From Chloroflexota bacterium (GTDB lineage: Bacteria; Chloroflexota; Dehalococcoidia; Bin125), in the NCBI GenBank assembly GCA_028875225.1, contig JAPPFB010000002.1, positions 186,001 through 250,000 of the forward strand: DNA of 64,000 nucleotides. The letters are read 5' to 3'. Shown here in pieces: positions 6,522 to 15,049 of this stretch; position 1 is the first letter of the stretch; every line of letters starts with the position of its first letter. A model generated the notes under the pieces. It ran no database searches, was not told where the DNA came from, and saw only the letters and a list, made by a program, of their open reading frames with translations. Position numbers and translations under genes: made by a program.

Positions 6522-9296
6522 TCAGTTCGCCCGACCGCGCGCAGCGGCTTCCTCGTAGGCCTGACCGGTCAGGCGGCGTATGATCTGGGCGGCATAGGTC
6601 GACAGCACCCACTTGCCGGCCAGCGCCGCGGCGACGGCGAACGCGACGATCGCCCACTCAGCCGCGGACAGCGGGGAGAAGTCGAAGAAGTTGCGCAGCG
6701 GCGGCGTGTACAGGGTGAGAATGAAGACGCCCAGCAGCGCGACGCCAAAGAAGGTGACCAGCGCCGGGCGCATCAGGTTCTCGCGAGTCGCGCCCTGGTA
6801 GCCGATCACCTCGACCATGTAGGCCAGCCCGACGATGCCGATCGTCGTCGAGACCAGGGTCCGCGCGTCCTCCACCGGTCGCCCGAGGATGCCCTCGGTC
6901 AGCAGGTGCACGGCCACGGCCGAGACGGCCAACGCGAGCGAGGCGGGAATCGCGAAGCGCATCGTCGAGGAGAGAAAGTCGCGACCGGCCGAGCGAGGCG
7001 GCCGGGTCAGGGTGATGAAGACGGCCGGCACGCCAAGCGTGAACAGCGCCGTCAGCGAACCGTGCCGGGGCAGGAAGGGGAACTCGAGGCCCATCATGTT
7101 GGAGATGAAGATGATCAGAAAGGCGTAGAAGCTCTTGGTCACAAACAGCTTAGAGAGCTGCGAGGCGTTGCCAAGGACGCTCTGCGCCACAGCCGATCCC
7201 TTGACCAGCGCCTCGAACGAATCGTTGCGCAGGACGATCGACGCGACCCCCTTAGCCGTGTTCGCGCCCGACTCCATGGCCACGCCGACATCGGCCTGCC
7301 GCAATGCGCGGACGTCGTTGGCGCCGTCGCCAACCATGGCCACATATCGCCCGTTCGCCTGCAACGCCGCGACGATCTGTTCCTTCTGCTGTGGTGCGAT
7401 CCGTCCAAAGACCGAGTTGGATTCCACGGCGTCGGCGAAATCGGACTCGTTGAGCCTGGCCAGCGCCGAACCGGTGATCAGCCCGCCCGGCAAACGAATC
7501 CCAAGTTGCTGGACGAGCGCGGCGACGGTGGCGGGATTGTCCCCGCTGATGATCTTGGGCTCGATCCCGAGATCGTCCATCATCCGGAAGGCGTTCGCGA
7601 TCTCCTCGCGCAGCTCGTCGGCGACCGTGATCAACGCGATCACCCGAAGCGCCGGCAGCGTGTCGGACTCGGCATCGGGCATGGCCGCCGATTCCGCGAA
7701 GACCACGCCGCGCAGCCCCCGCTGCGCCGAGAGCTCGTACTCGGCCAGCAGTTCCGAGCGCGCCGCCCTGTCATCGTCAGCGTCGTCGGCGTCATCGTCT
7801 GCGGATCGCAGCAGTCGCTCCGGCGCGCCGAGCACGAAAACCCGCTCTTCGGTCCCCAGGCGCAGACGCGCCGCGCTCCAGCGTCGCTCGGAGTTGAACG
7901 GCTCGTCGTCAACCAGCTGCGCGCCGTTGGTCTGCGCCGTGAAGGCGGCCGAGAGCGCTTCGGCCGTCTTGTTGTTGGCCGAGGTCGAGACTGCGAACGC
8001 GCCCAGCCAGCCGGCCAGCGAACGACCGCCCGGCGCCCAGCGCACGTCATCGACCTGCAATCGATTGGCGGTAATCGTGCCGGTCTTGTCGAGGCAGATG
8101 GTGTCGAGGTAGTTGAGCGCCTCGACGGCGGTGTTGTCCTGGACAATCGCGCCGAGTCGGGAGACGCGCAGCGCGCCAACGGCAAACGCCACGGTGAAGC
8201 CGAGCATCAGTCCCTCGGGCACGACTGAGGTGGCGGTCGCAATCGTCGCCTTGACCGCTTCGTCGAACTCGCGACCGGTGATGAGGAAGGAAATCATGAT
8301 CAGCAGGCCGAGGATCGCCGTGGCGACGATCAGGCCGTCGAGGATGCGCTTGAAACGAAGCTGAAGCGGCGTCTCGGTGCGCTTCAGTTCGCGTGCGTCG
8401 CGGGTCTCGCGCACGGCGCGCGACTGGTCGCCGACGTGCGTCGCCTGGTAGTAGCACGAGCCACCGACGCAGAACGCGCCCGACTCGAGCGTGTCGCCCG
8501 GGCCGCGCCGGACCGAACTCGTCTCGCCGGTCAGGATCGATTCGTCAAGTTCGGCCTCGTCCCAGACAATCGGGCCGTCGGCGACGACCTGATCGCCGCT
8601 GCGCAGCACGAGCAGATCGTCCGCGACCACGTCCGTCGCCAGGACCTCGCGCTCAAAGCCCTCGCGCACGACCGTCGCCGTGGGCGCGGTGAGCGCCACG
8701 AGCTGGCGCAGTTTGCGCGTCGCCCGCAACTCCTGGAATGTCCCCACGAGCACGTTGGCCAGCACCACCATGCCAACGAACGCCGCGTCCTGCAGGTGGT
8801 CAGTCTTCTGCTCTGTGATGGCCAGGATCAACAGGATGCCGATCAGGCTGAAGAGGACCATATTGAAGTAGGTGAAGACGTTGGTGACGATGACGTCGAG
8901 GTCGGAGCGCTGCTTCGACGAGTCGCGATTGACGCGGCCGTCCTCCATGCGCTGTGCGACTTCGGTCTGCGTCAGACCGACCAGTTCGGGTGGTTCGGCC
9001 GGACTGGTTCTGGCCGGCGGACGGGGCGCTTCGGCCGGCTCGGCCAACGGCGAGAGTGCGGCCCCCGACTCCAGCGCGAGTGGCGGGGGCGACTCGATGG
9101 TGGTGGCCGAGGTCGGCCAGTCGGAGAGCCATCCGCCCAGGCTTCGGCCTTCTGCCTCCGCAAGCGCCTCAGTGACGCGGCCCAGCGTGTCGGGATCAAG
9201 CGGCGGCTGGCCCTCTTCCAGCGCCGCCAGGTCGAAGATGGGCGGCGGCGCATCCTCGATGGAATCGGCGGAGCCGTTGCTGGGCTGGCTGGACAT
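6522..9296 (-). CDS. Cation-transporting P-type ATPase, CtpE-like
   Basis: A 924-residue membrane pump. The first ~105 residues are Pro/Ala/Ser-rich and precede the domain start GLTQTEVAQRMEDGRVN. The actuator loop TGETSS, the phosphorylation motif CLDKTGTIT (aspartate near residue 400), the hinge GDGANDVRAL near 657, and eight to ten membrane segments are present. The M4 motif SVVPEGL, rather than CPC or PEGLP, together with the QELRA..KLRQLVAL region, resembles mycobacterial CtpE, reported as a Ca2+ uptake ATPase. The ion is therefore probably Ca2+ but unproven. It is transcribed alone, divergent from the small coiled-coil gene. Confidence 0.87.
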   Translation of the reverse strand: MSSQPSNGSADSIEDAPPPIFDLAALEEGQPPLDPDTLGRVTEALAEAEGRSLGGWLSDWPTSATTIESPPPLALESGAALSPLAEPAEAPRPPARTSPAEPPELVGLTQTEVAQRMEDGRVNRDSSKQRSDLDVIVTNVFTYFNMVLFSLIGILLILAITEQKTDHLQDAAFVGMVVLANVLVGTFQELRATRKLRQLVALTAPTATVVREGFEREVLATDVVADDLLVLRSGDQVVADGPIVWDEAELDESILTGETSSVRRGPGDTLESGAFCVGGSCYYQATHVGDQSRAVRETRDARELKRTETPLQLRFKRILDGLIVATAILGLLIMISFLITGREFDEAVKATIATATSVVPEGLMLGFTVAFAVGALRVSRLGAIVQDNTAVEALNYLDTICLDKTGTITANRLQVDDVRWAPGGRSLAGWLGAFAVSTSANNKTAEALSAAFTAQTNGAQLVDDEPFNSERRWSAARLRLGTEERVFVLGAPERLLRSADDDADDADDDRAARSELLAEYELSAQRGLRGVVFAESAAMPDAESDTLPALRVIALITVADELREEIANAFRMMDDLGIEPKIISGDNPATVAALVQQLGIRLPGGLITGSALARLNESDFADAVESNSVFGRIAPQQKEQIVAALQANGRYVAMVGDGANDVRALRQADVGVAMESGANTAKGVASIVLRNDSFEALVKGSAVAQSVLGNASQLSKLFVTKSFYAFLIIFISNMMGLEFPFLPRHGSLTALFTLGVPAVFITLTRPPRSAGRDFLSSTMRFAIPASLALAVSAVAVHLLTEGILGRPVEDARTLVSTTIGIVGLAYMVEVIGYQGATRENLMRPALVTFFGVALLGVFILTLYTPPLRNFFDFSPLSAAEWAIVAFAVAAALAGKWVLSTYAAQIIRRLTGQAYEEAAARGRAN

Positions 9297-9436
9297 GAAA
9301 CGATTCTATGGACGGAGCGATGTTGCCCGCTGGTTCTGACTCTAGCCAGTCAATCGGTCGTTGAGGGAGCGTCCGATCCGGTTGTGGCGCTGGTGGGATT
9401 AGTCCGGTATCATGACATCGCTGTGTGAGGTGCGAG

Positions 9437-9712
9437 ATGGTATCGAACAGTGAGCAGATTCCGGATGCAGATCGTCGGCCCGTTGAGTTGGGAGAGTTCC
9501 AACGTTCGATCGCCCAGATAAACACCCGAATCGACGATCTGCGCTCGGACATGAACGCGAGGATCGACGATCTGCGCTCGGACATGAACGCGAGGAGCGA
9601 CGACTTGCGCTCGGATATGAAGTCGGGCCAGGCCTGGATGCGGTGGGGCATCGGCCTGATACTGGCATTGACGCTCACATTGATGGGGCTGATTCTCAGC
9701 GGTGTGGGCTGA
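9437..9712 (+). CDS. Small coiled-coil membrane protein with an 11-residue tandem repeat
   Basis: A 91-residue protein. Residues about 31-63 are three copies of RIDDLRSDMNA (the last reads RSDDLRSDMKS), forming a charged coiled coil. It is followed by a single C-terminal membrane helix (WGIGLILALTLTLMGLILSG). ATG 9437 with GAGG just upstream is preferred over the GTG at 9425. Such short coil-plus-tail-anchor proteins are common hypotheticals in Chloroflexota and Cyanobacteria, and no function is known. It is divergent from the P-type ATPase. Confidence 0.7.
   Translation: MVSNSEQIPDADRRPVELGEFQRSIAQINTRIDDLRSDMNARIDDLRSDMNARSDDLRSDMKSGQAWMRWGIGLILALTLTLMGLILSGVG
9527..9625 (+). repeat. 33-bp in-frame tandem repeat, three units
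   Basis: Units at 9527-9559, 9560-9592 and 9593-9625 are nearly identical (CGATCTGCGCTCGGACATGA core) and keep the frame, each coding for 11 residues. The first two translate identically; the third carries I-to-S and NA-to-KS changes. Eleven residues is a known coiled-coil repeat length (hendecad). Confidence 0.85.
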
Positions 9713-9776
9713 GGCAAGAGTCTATGGACTCTGAACAATCTGGCACGCCTGTCGGCCTCGTTGATCCGAGAACCTG

Positions 9777-10646
9777 CTAGTCGTTGAGCGACCGCTCGAG
9801 GCCGGCGAGCCGTTCCGCTCGACGCGCGGCGCTGAACCCCCGACGCGACTCCAGGACACCCCAGCCGAGCGTGAGCGCGAACACGGCCGACTGGACCAGC
9901 ACGACGGTCGCGCCGGAGGAGACGTCGACGAACCAGGACACGTACACCCCCAGAAATCCGGTGACCGCGCCAATGACCACGGCAATGATGAACAGTCGAG
10001 GAAACGAGTCGGTCAACAACCTGGCGACGACCGGCGGAATCACCAGCGCGGCGGCGATCAGCGTCACGCCCAAGACCTGCAGAGCAGCGACGACCGTCGC
10101 CGCCAGAGCCAGGGAGAAGATCGCTTCAACCCAGCGCACCGGTATGCCGTAGGACGTGGCGACATCCTGGTCGAAGGTAATGAAGACGAGCGGCTTCCAG
10201 AGCAGGAACATCACGACCGCAATCAGCAGGACCATTCCGGCGGTGACGTAGAGATCCTGGTTCGTGATACCCAGGATCTCGCCGAACAGGGCAGCCTCGA
10301 AGTCGCGTGTGAAACTGCGCGCTCGCGAAATCACGGCGATGCCAATTGCGAAGGCGGCCGTAGTGACGATGCCAATCGCGGCATCCCCGCCGATTTGCCG
10401 GCGACGCGCCGCCTGGTTGATCAGGAAGACGCTGAACGCTCCCCAGAGGCTGGCGCCGAGGAAGAAGTTGAAGCCGATCGTGAACGAGACGACGGCGCCA
10501 CCGAAGATGCTGTGGGCGAGGCCGTGACCGATGTAGGCGAGCCGGCGCAGAATGACGAATACGCCGACTGCGGCGGTGACGCCGCCAACCAGCGTGGCAG
10601 CGATCATCGCCCGTTGCATGAAACCGAACTCGAAGGGCTCAAGCAT
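9777..10646 (-). CDS. Zinc/manganese ABC transporter permease (ZnuB/MntB family)
   Basis: A 289-residue integral membrane protein with about eight helices. MQRAMIAATLVGGVTAAVGVFVILRRLAYIGHGLAHSIFGG is the family N-terminal signature, and GVTLIAAALVIPPVVARLL comes from the conserved C-terminal part. It forms the channel for the ATPase and binding protein encoded upstream. ATG 10646 is preferred because it lies 8 bases inside the ATPase end and starts the conserved sequence; the longer frame is an unstructured Arg-rich extension. It is the last gene of a three-gene operon. Confidence 0.88.
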   Translation of the reverse strand: MLEPFEFGFMQRAMIAATLVGGVTAAVGVFVILRRLAYIGHGLAHSIFGGAVVSFTIGFNFFLGASLWGAFSVFLINQAARRRQIGGDAAIGIVTTAAFAIGIAVISRARSFTRDFEAALFGEILGITNQDLYVTAGMVLLIAVVMFLLWKPLVFITFDQDVATSYGIPVRWVEAIFSLALAATVVAALQVLGVTLIAAALVIPPVVARLLTDSFPRLFIIAVVIGAVTGFLGVYVSWFVDVSSGATVVLVQSAVFALTLGWGVLESRRGFSAARRAERLAGLERSLND

Positions 10647-11517
10647 TGTCAGATATCGGGCCAGAGTCAGCTTCGCCGTCCTCATCACTGTCAGGGCGTC
10701 CAATGACGTTGACGACCTCGGGCGGCGGCAGAACATCGCCGTGGGCGCCGGGCGCTTCCTCCGGAATCGGCAGGACGTAGGTCTCGTGGCCGCTCTGCAC
10801 AACGAGCATCGGCTGTCCGTAGGCACGTTCGAGAATGCCGGGCTGCAAGACCTCCGATGGCGGCCCGTCGGCCAGCACCGTCTGTTCGCCCAGCGCGATC
10901 AGGCGCGGCAGGTGCGAGGCGACGCCGTTGAGGTCGTGGGTGGTCAGGACGACCGTGACGCCGGCGGTGTTCAGACCGGCCAGCTGATGCAAGATCTCGT
11001 GTCGGGTCTTGATGTCGACGCCCGAGGTCGGCTCATCGAGCAGCAACAGATCCGGCGAACGGATCAGTGCCCGAGCGAGAAAGGTGCGTTGCTGCTGCCC
11101 GCCTGACAGTGCGCGGATCGGGCGATCGGCCAGGTCGGCGATCCCGAGCTGGGAGAGCACCACCCGAGCGCGACTTCGTTCGGCCCGGCTGGTCCAGGGC
11201 AGCCAACGCCGGGTCCGCCAGCTGCCCAGCATCGCGACCTGCTCCACCGTGATGGGAAAGTTCCAGTCGACCGTCTCGACCTGGGGCACGTAGCCAACCC
11301 GCGTGTTGTCGGCGACCTTGGCCGTGCCGGCGTAGAGTTCCGGCTCGCCCAGCAACGACCGCAAGAGGGTGGTCTTGCCGCAGCCGCTGGGGCCGACGAT
11401 GCCGATCAGCTCACCGGGCGCGATGGTCACGTCGACATCGCGCAAGGCGACAACGCCCTCGTAGCCCAGGGCAACGCCTTGCAGTTCGACCAGTGCGTCT
11501 ACTCCGACGGTTGCCAC
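10639..11517 (-). CDS. Zinc/manganese ABC transporter ATP-binding protein
   Basis: A 292-residue ABC ATPase. Walker A is GPSGCGKTT, then VGYVPQVETVDWNFPITVEQVAMLG (the Q-loop typical of metal-uptake ATPases), signature LSGGQQQR and Walker B LLLLDEPTSGVD. The C-terminal 60 residues, after AYGQPMLVVQSGHETYVLP, are acidic and longer than usual. The start overlaps the binding-protein stop by 19 bases and the end overlaps the permease start by 8, so the three genes are translationally linked. Confidence 0.9.
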   Translation of the reverse strand: MATVGVDALVELQGVALGYEGVVALRDVDVTIAPGELIGIVGPSGCGKTTLLRSLLGEPELYAGTAKVADNTRVGYVPQVETVDWNFPITVEQVAMLGSWRTRRWLPWTSRAERSRARVVLSQLGIADLADRPIRALSGGQQQRTFLARALIRSPDLLLLDEPTSGVDIKTRHEILHQLAGLNTAGVTVVLTTHDLNGVASHLPRLIALGEQTVLADGPPSEVLQPGILERAYGQPMLVVQSGHETYVLPIPEEAPGAHGDVLPPPEVVNVIGRPDSDEDGEADSGPISDNA

Positions 11518-12485
11518 GTGCTGCCTGTGTCAAATCCATCCAACGCCGATGCGTCGCCGCCGAGCACGGTGACCATGGTGCGCACATTCTCCACCATCAT
11601 GCCGACCAGCGTGTTCTCCGGATCACCCGGAGTTCCCGGCAGGTCATCATCCGACAGCGTCGAGACCTGCACCGCGCCGGCTTCTTCGGCAATGGTCTCC
11701 AGCACTTCCGAGGGGAAGACTTCCGAACCGAAGATCGCCGGGACGCCGGCGTCGCGGATCTGTCCAATCAGATCGGCGACTTCCCGTGGCGCCGGCTCGG
11801 AGAAGTCGGAGGGCTGAATCGCGCCGATGATCTCCAGCCCGTAGCGCGGGGCGAAGTAGGGGAACGAGTCGTGATAGGTGATCAGTTTGCGATGCGCCTC
11901 CGGAATCGTGGCCGTTGCTTCGGCGATCGCTTCGTCAAGTTCCCAGAGTCGGGCGATGAACAGATCGGCGTTATCGGAGTAGTAGCCGGCGCCCTCGGGA
12001 TCGACCTTGCTGAGCTCTCCACGGACTATCTCTGTGTACTCGACGGCCAGGTGAGGAGCCGTCCAGAGATGTGGATTCGGGTTGCCGCCCTCTTCGGGGA
12101 AGGAGAAGTCGAAGACATACTCGTCCGGCGAGACGGCAAGATTGCCGAGCAGAACGATCGGCGTATCGTCGGCGGCGTTCGCCTCGGCCAGTTCCAGCGT
12201 CGGCAATTCAAGATTGAGGCCGTTGATGATGATCAGATCGGCCTGCTCGATCTCGCCGACGGCCGAAGGCGGCGGATCGAACGTATGGCTGTTGGTGCCC
12301 TCAGGAACGAGTGCAACCACATTGATGCGGTCTCCTCCGACCTCTTCGATGATGTTGCGCAGCGGCGCGACCGTGGTGACGACCAACAGTCGGTCATCCT
12401 GCGCGTCGTCGCCGCAGGCCGCAATGAACAGCGAGCAGACAATCGCCACGACGGACAACGAGAGAGCGGGATGGAGTCTCATCAC
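11499..12485 (-). CDS. Metal-binding lipoprotein of a Zn/Mn ABC transporter (ZnuA/TroA family)
   Basis: A 328-residue extracytoplasmic binding protein. The N-terminal helix ends in the lipobox FIAAC (Cys about 24). The three metal-binding histidines are visible in TNSHTFDPPPS, NPHLWTAPHL and ITYHDSFPYFAPRYGLE. The fourth ligand is probably in IFGSEVFPSEVLETIA, where a glutamate or aspartate is normal. There is no His-rich loop of the kind found in many zinc-specific ZnuA proteins, so manganese is possible. The start is GTG 12485 or the adjacent ATG 12482. It heads the operon, with a candidate operator and hairpin just upstream. Confidence 0.9.
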   Translation of the reverse strand: MMRLHPALSLSVVAIVCSLFIAACGDDAQDDRLLVVTTVAPLRNIIEEVGGDRINVVALVPEGTNSHTFDPPPSAVGEIEQADLIIINGLNLELPTLELAEANAADDTPIVLLGNLAVSPDEYVFDFSFPEEGGNPNPHLWTAPHLAVEYTEIVRGELSKVDPEGAGYYSDNADLFIARLWELDEAIAEATATIPEAHRKLITYHDSFPYFAPRYGLEIIGAIQPSDFSEPAPREVADLIGQIRDAGVPAIFGSEVFPSEVLETIAEEAGAVQVSTLSDDDLPGTPGDPENTLVGMMVENVRTMVTVLGGDASALDGFDTGSTWQPSE

Positions 12486-12490
12486 AGAAC

Positions 12491-12515
12491 CTGACTTCTA
12501 GTGGTGCGAAGTCAG
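12491..12515 (-). promoter_or_regulatory. Leader hairpin in front of the metal-uptake operon
   Basis: CTGACTTC (12491-12498) is perfectly complementary to GAAGTCAG (12508-12515) with a 9-base loop. The hairpin ends about 6 bases before the start codon on the coding strand, so it would cover or abut the ribosome site. The position suggests control of translation or mRNA stability; this is inference only. Confidence 0.35.
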
Positions 12516-12537
12516 ACTATGGGCGACCGGCAGCTAA

Positions 12538-12551
12538 TGCAACCAATTGCA
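12538..12551. promoter_or_regulatory. Candidate operator TGCAA-N4-TTGCA upstream of metal-uptake operon
   Basis: A perfect 5-bp inverted repeat with a 4-base spacer lies 53 to 66 bases upstream of the binding-protein start. It is the only clear dyad there apart from the leader hairpin. Fur-family regulators (Zur, Mur) or MntR commonly control such operons through dyads placed like this, but I cannot match this one to a known consensus. Confidence 0.35.
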
Positions 12552-12565
12552 ACAACAGACCGCGA

Positions 12566-13543
12566 TCAGACCAGGCCTGGTCGGATGCTGTTGCGGGGGA
12601 ATCCGCCCGCGCCGAGCGTGTGCGGCCAGAGATCGAAGAGGGTGTCGACGTCGATCTTGGTGTCGTCGAAGTGCAGGTAGCGCTCGAGCACCGGCTCGGA
12701 AAACAGCGAAATGCGATGGCCGCTTGCGCCGAAGATGCGGCCGTTGGCGGCGTCGGACTGGTCCGAGGCCAGCCAGGCCACGATCGGCGCGACGTTCTTC
12801 GGGTCGCGCGCCGTGCCGGCGGCCGACTCGGACGGGGCCGCTTCGGAGGCATCGACGCCGCGCCCGCGGTCGGTCATGCGGGTCGATGCGCCCGGTGCGA
12901 TGCAGTTCGTAGTCACGCCGTAGCGTCCCAACGCGCCGACATTGGAGCGCATCAGTCCCAGCTTGGCGGCATGAGCCGCCGAGTAGTTGGGCTGACCGGC
13001 CGCTCCCCGAATTCCGGCGTCGGAGGTGAAGTAGATGATCCGTCGATGCCCGCCGTCGCGGTTGGCGCGCCAGTAGATCGAGGCGAACTTGGTCGGCGCA
13101 AAACAACCCTTGAGATGCGCGCGGACGAGGCCGTCCCATTCGTCCTCGGTCATGTTGAAGATCATCCGCTCGCGCAGGATGCCGTGTGCGCAGACCAGCA
13201 CGTCGAGGCCGCCGAACTCGTCGATTGCGGTCTGGACCATGCGCTCGGCGGTATCCATATCGGCGACATCGCCGACAAACGGAACCGCGTCGCCGCCGGC
13301 GTCGCGGATCTCGTCGACGATGGCCTCGACCTTGGAGGCGTCCATGCTGAACCGGCCCTCGACGTCGAAGCCGGTGTCGGCAACGACGATCTTCGCCCCT
13401 TGCTCGCCGAAGACGCGGCAGAGGTTGGAGCCGATGCCGCCGGCGCCGCCGGTGATGATGCAGATGCGTCCATCGAGGTGTTTCACGGTTTGATCGCTCC
13501 GTCCGACGAAGGGAGGGGTGTTGTCGGAGTCTGGTGTGGTCAT
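12566..13543 (-). CDS. SDR family oxidoreductase with YxxxH in place of YxxxK, copy 1
   Basis: A 325-residue Rossmann-fold protein. The NAD(P) motif is ITGGAGGIGSNLC; DVADMD and VCAHGILRERM are typical SDR segments. The serine lies in FTSDAG. The active-site tyrosine is in PNYSAAHAAKLG, where the residue four after Tyr is His instead of the catalytic Lys; a Lys follows three residues later. Over 60% of residues match the adjacent paralogue at 13627-14541. The C-terminal ~70 residues (LFSEPVLERYLHFDD...) extend past the SDR core. The start follows a good GGAG site. The substrate is unknown; the fatty-acyl/hydroxyacyl dehydrogenase group is the nearest by feel. Confidence 0.85.
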   Translation of the reverse strand: MTTPDSDNTPPFVGRSDQTVKHLDGRICIITGGAGGIGSNLCRVFGEQGAKIVVADTGFDVEGRFSMDASKVEAIVDEIRDAGGDAVPFVGDVADMDTAERMVQTAIDEFGGLDVLVCAHGILRERMIFNMTEDEWDGLVRAHLKGCFAPTKFASIYWRANRDGGHRRIIYFTSDAGIRGAAGQPNYSAAHAAKLGLMRSNVGALGRYGVTTNCIAPGASTRMTDRGRGVDASEAAPSESAAGTARDPKNVAPIVAWLASDQSDAANGRIFGASGHRISLFSEPVLERYLHFDDTKIDVDTLFDLWPHTLGAGGFPRNSIRPGLV

Positions 13544-13571
13544 GGTGATTCTCCTTCAGGGGCGGTGCGCA

Positions 13572-13620
13572 GGCCCCCTCCGCCGCTTCGCGGCACCTCC
13601 CCCAGAGGGGGAGGTCTGGG
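13572..13620. repeat. Family A palindromic repeat, inverted orientation
   Basis: Read on the minus strand this is CCTCCCCCTCTGGGGGAGG followed by TGCCGCGAAGCGGCGGAGGGGG, the same plan as the element at 2358. It separates the two tandem SDR genes, and its outer edge is a few bases after the downstream gene's start region. Confidence 0.65.
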
Positions 13621-13626
13621 AATTGC

Positions 13627-14541
13627 TTATGGGAACTGTCGCGGAGGCGGGCCCATGCCCTGCAGCTCGAACGTCAACGGAATCAGGTCGAACAGCGTGT
13701 CGATGTCCCAGTACGGTTCGACATTCCAGATCGTCTGCTCCCACTCAGGCTCTTTCCAGATGGTGAGGCGCCCACCGGTTGTGCCGACGACGCGGCCGCT
13801 GATGTCGGCTGAGGCGTCGGAGGCGAGGTAGGTGATCACGGGGGTGACGTTGCTCGGGTCCATCATCGTGCCGGCGGCGCTCAGACTGGGCGCGTCGGCG
13901 CTCTGATCGACCTCGCGGCCGCGGTCGGTCATCCGCGTGGAGGCGGCGGGCGAAATGCAGTTCGAGGTCACGCCGTAGCGTTCGAGCGCCTCGGCGTTTG
14001 AGAGCGAGAGACCGATCTTGCCGGCGTGGGCGGCGGAGTAGTTCGGTTGGCCGGCCTCGCCGCGGACGCCGGCGGAGGAGGTGAAGTAGATGATTCGCCG
14101 GTTGCCCTTGTCGCGGTTGGCGCGCCAGTGAATGGCGGCGAACTTGGTCGGCGCGAAGCAGCCTTTGAGGTGAATTCGGACGAGTTCGTCCCACTCCTCC
14201 TCGGTCATGTTGAAGACCATGCGCTCGCGCAGGATGCCGTGGGCGCAGACGAGGATGTCGAGGTCGCCGAAGGTGTCGATCGCGGTCTGCACGGCGCGTT
14301 CGGCGGTGTCCATGTCGGCGATGTCGCCGGCGACGGCGACTGCCCGTCCGCCGTTGGCGATGATGTCGTCAACCACTGCCTGGACCTTTGAAGGGTCCAT
14401 TCCGGCGCGGCCTTCCACGTCGAAGCCGGTGTCGCAGGCGACGACGGCGGCGCCTTGCTCGGCAAAGACCTTGCAGATTTGTGATCCCATGCCGCCGGCG
14501 CCGCCAGTAACCAGCGCCACCTTGCCATCGAGGTGTCCCAT
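13627..14541 (-). CDS. SDR family oxidoreductase with YxxxH in place of YxxxK, copy 2
   Basis: A 304-residue paralogue of the 12566-13543 protein. Cofactor motif VTGGAGGMGSQIC, then GDIADMDTAERAVQTAID, VCAHGILRERMVFNMT and the serine in FTSSAG. The tyrosine motif PNYSAAHAGKIG again has His at Tyr+4. The longer frame from 14634 adds 31 residues without family character; ATG 14541, preceded by GGGGACGAT, is chosen. Both copies keep the unusual residue as well as the STRMTDRGR segment, so it predates the duplication. They are probably co-transcribed in the order 13627 gene then 12566 gene. Confidence 0.85.
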   Translation of the reverse strand: MGHLDGKVALVTGGAGGMGSQICKVFAEQGAAVVACDTGFDVEGRAGMDPSKVQAVVDDIIANGGRAVAVAGDIADMDTAERAVQTAIDTFGDLDILVCAHGILRERMVFNMTEEEWDELVRIHLKGCFAPTKFAAIHWRANRDKGNRRIIYFTSSAGVRGEAGQPNYSAAHAGKIGLSLSNAEALERYGVTSNCISPAASTRMTDRGREVDQSADAPSLSAAGTMMDPSNVTPVITYLASDASADISGRVVGTTGGRLTIWKEPEWEQTIWNVEPYWDIDTLFDLIPLTFELQGMGPPPRQFP

Positions 14542-14602
14542 ATCGTCCCCAATCCCTCTACGTGAGATACGGATGGAGGCTAGGCGCGGTCGGCGGGCAG
14601 GG

Positions 14603-15049
14603 TCAATCGATTGCGGGTTGGACGGTGAGTCCAATGCTGCGAGCGGCGTCTGCCTGTCGTCGATCCCACGTGGCGAGCGTCAATGTCAAGTCCTGTGGAA
14701 TCGACAGGGCGCTGGCGATCTGGACTGCGTCCGCGCCTGAGAGGGGAAACTCGAGAATGAAGGCTGCCGCGTCAAACGCGATCCGCTCGGAGAATTGAAC
14801 GACCTCGAAACGAGGCCAGAGCATGCCGAATCGATCCAGGGCATCCTGCAGTCCCTGATCGGACAGTCGCCGATCCCTTCGTGCTCGCGTGAGCGCCGAC
14901 ATCGTCTCCGGATAGGTCAGGAGGCTGGTCTGTATCACATCAGACCGGGCGACCAGCTCGGCAGCAACGTCGGCGTCCCGCTCTTCCCTGATGAGGAGTT
15001 TGGCAACCGCGCTCGTGTCCAAGTAGAGATGAGCTTCGTTCACTGACAA
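14603..15049 (-). CDS. PIN domain ribonuclease, VapC-like toxin
   Basis: A 148-residue PIN-fold protein, probably a Mg2+-dependent RNase of a type II toxin-antitoxin pair. The four acidic positions of the fold can be located: YLDTSAVAK (Asp about 11), YPETMSAL (Glu about 47), SGADAVQIASA (Asp about 105) and ATWDRRQADAA (Asp about 127). The start is TTG 15049 or GTG 15043, overlapping the end of the upstream small gene, as toxin genes often do with their antitoxin. Confidence 0.82.
   Translation of the reverse strand: MSVNEAHLYLDTSAVAKLLIREERDADVAAELVARSDVIQTSLLTYPETMSALTRARRDRRLSDQGLQDALDRFGMLWPRFEVVQFSERIAFDAAAFILEFPLSGADAVQIASALSIPQDLTLTLATWDRRQADAARSIGLTVQPAID

Noticed and set aside
6507-8228. 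573-residue open frame on the plus strand
   Set aside because: Shadow of the P-type ATPase, whose motifs are unmistakable on the other strand.
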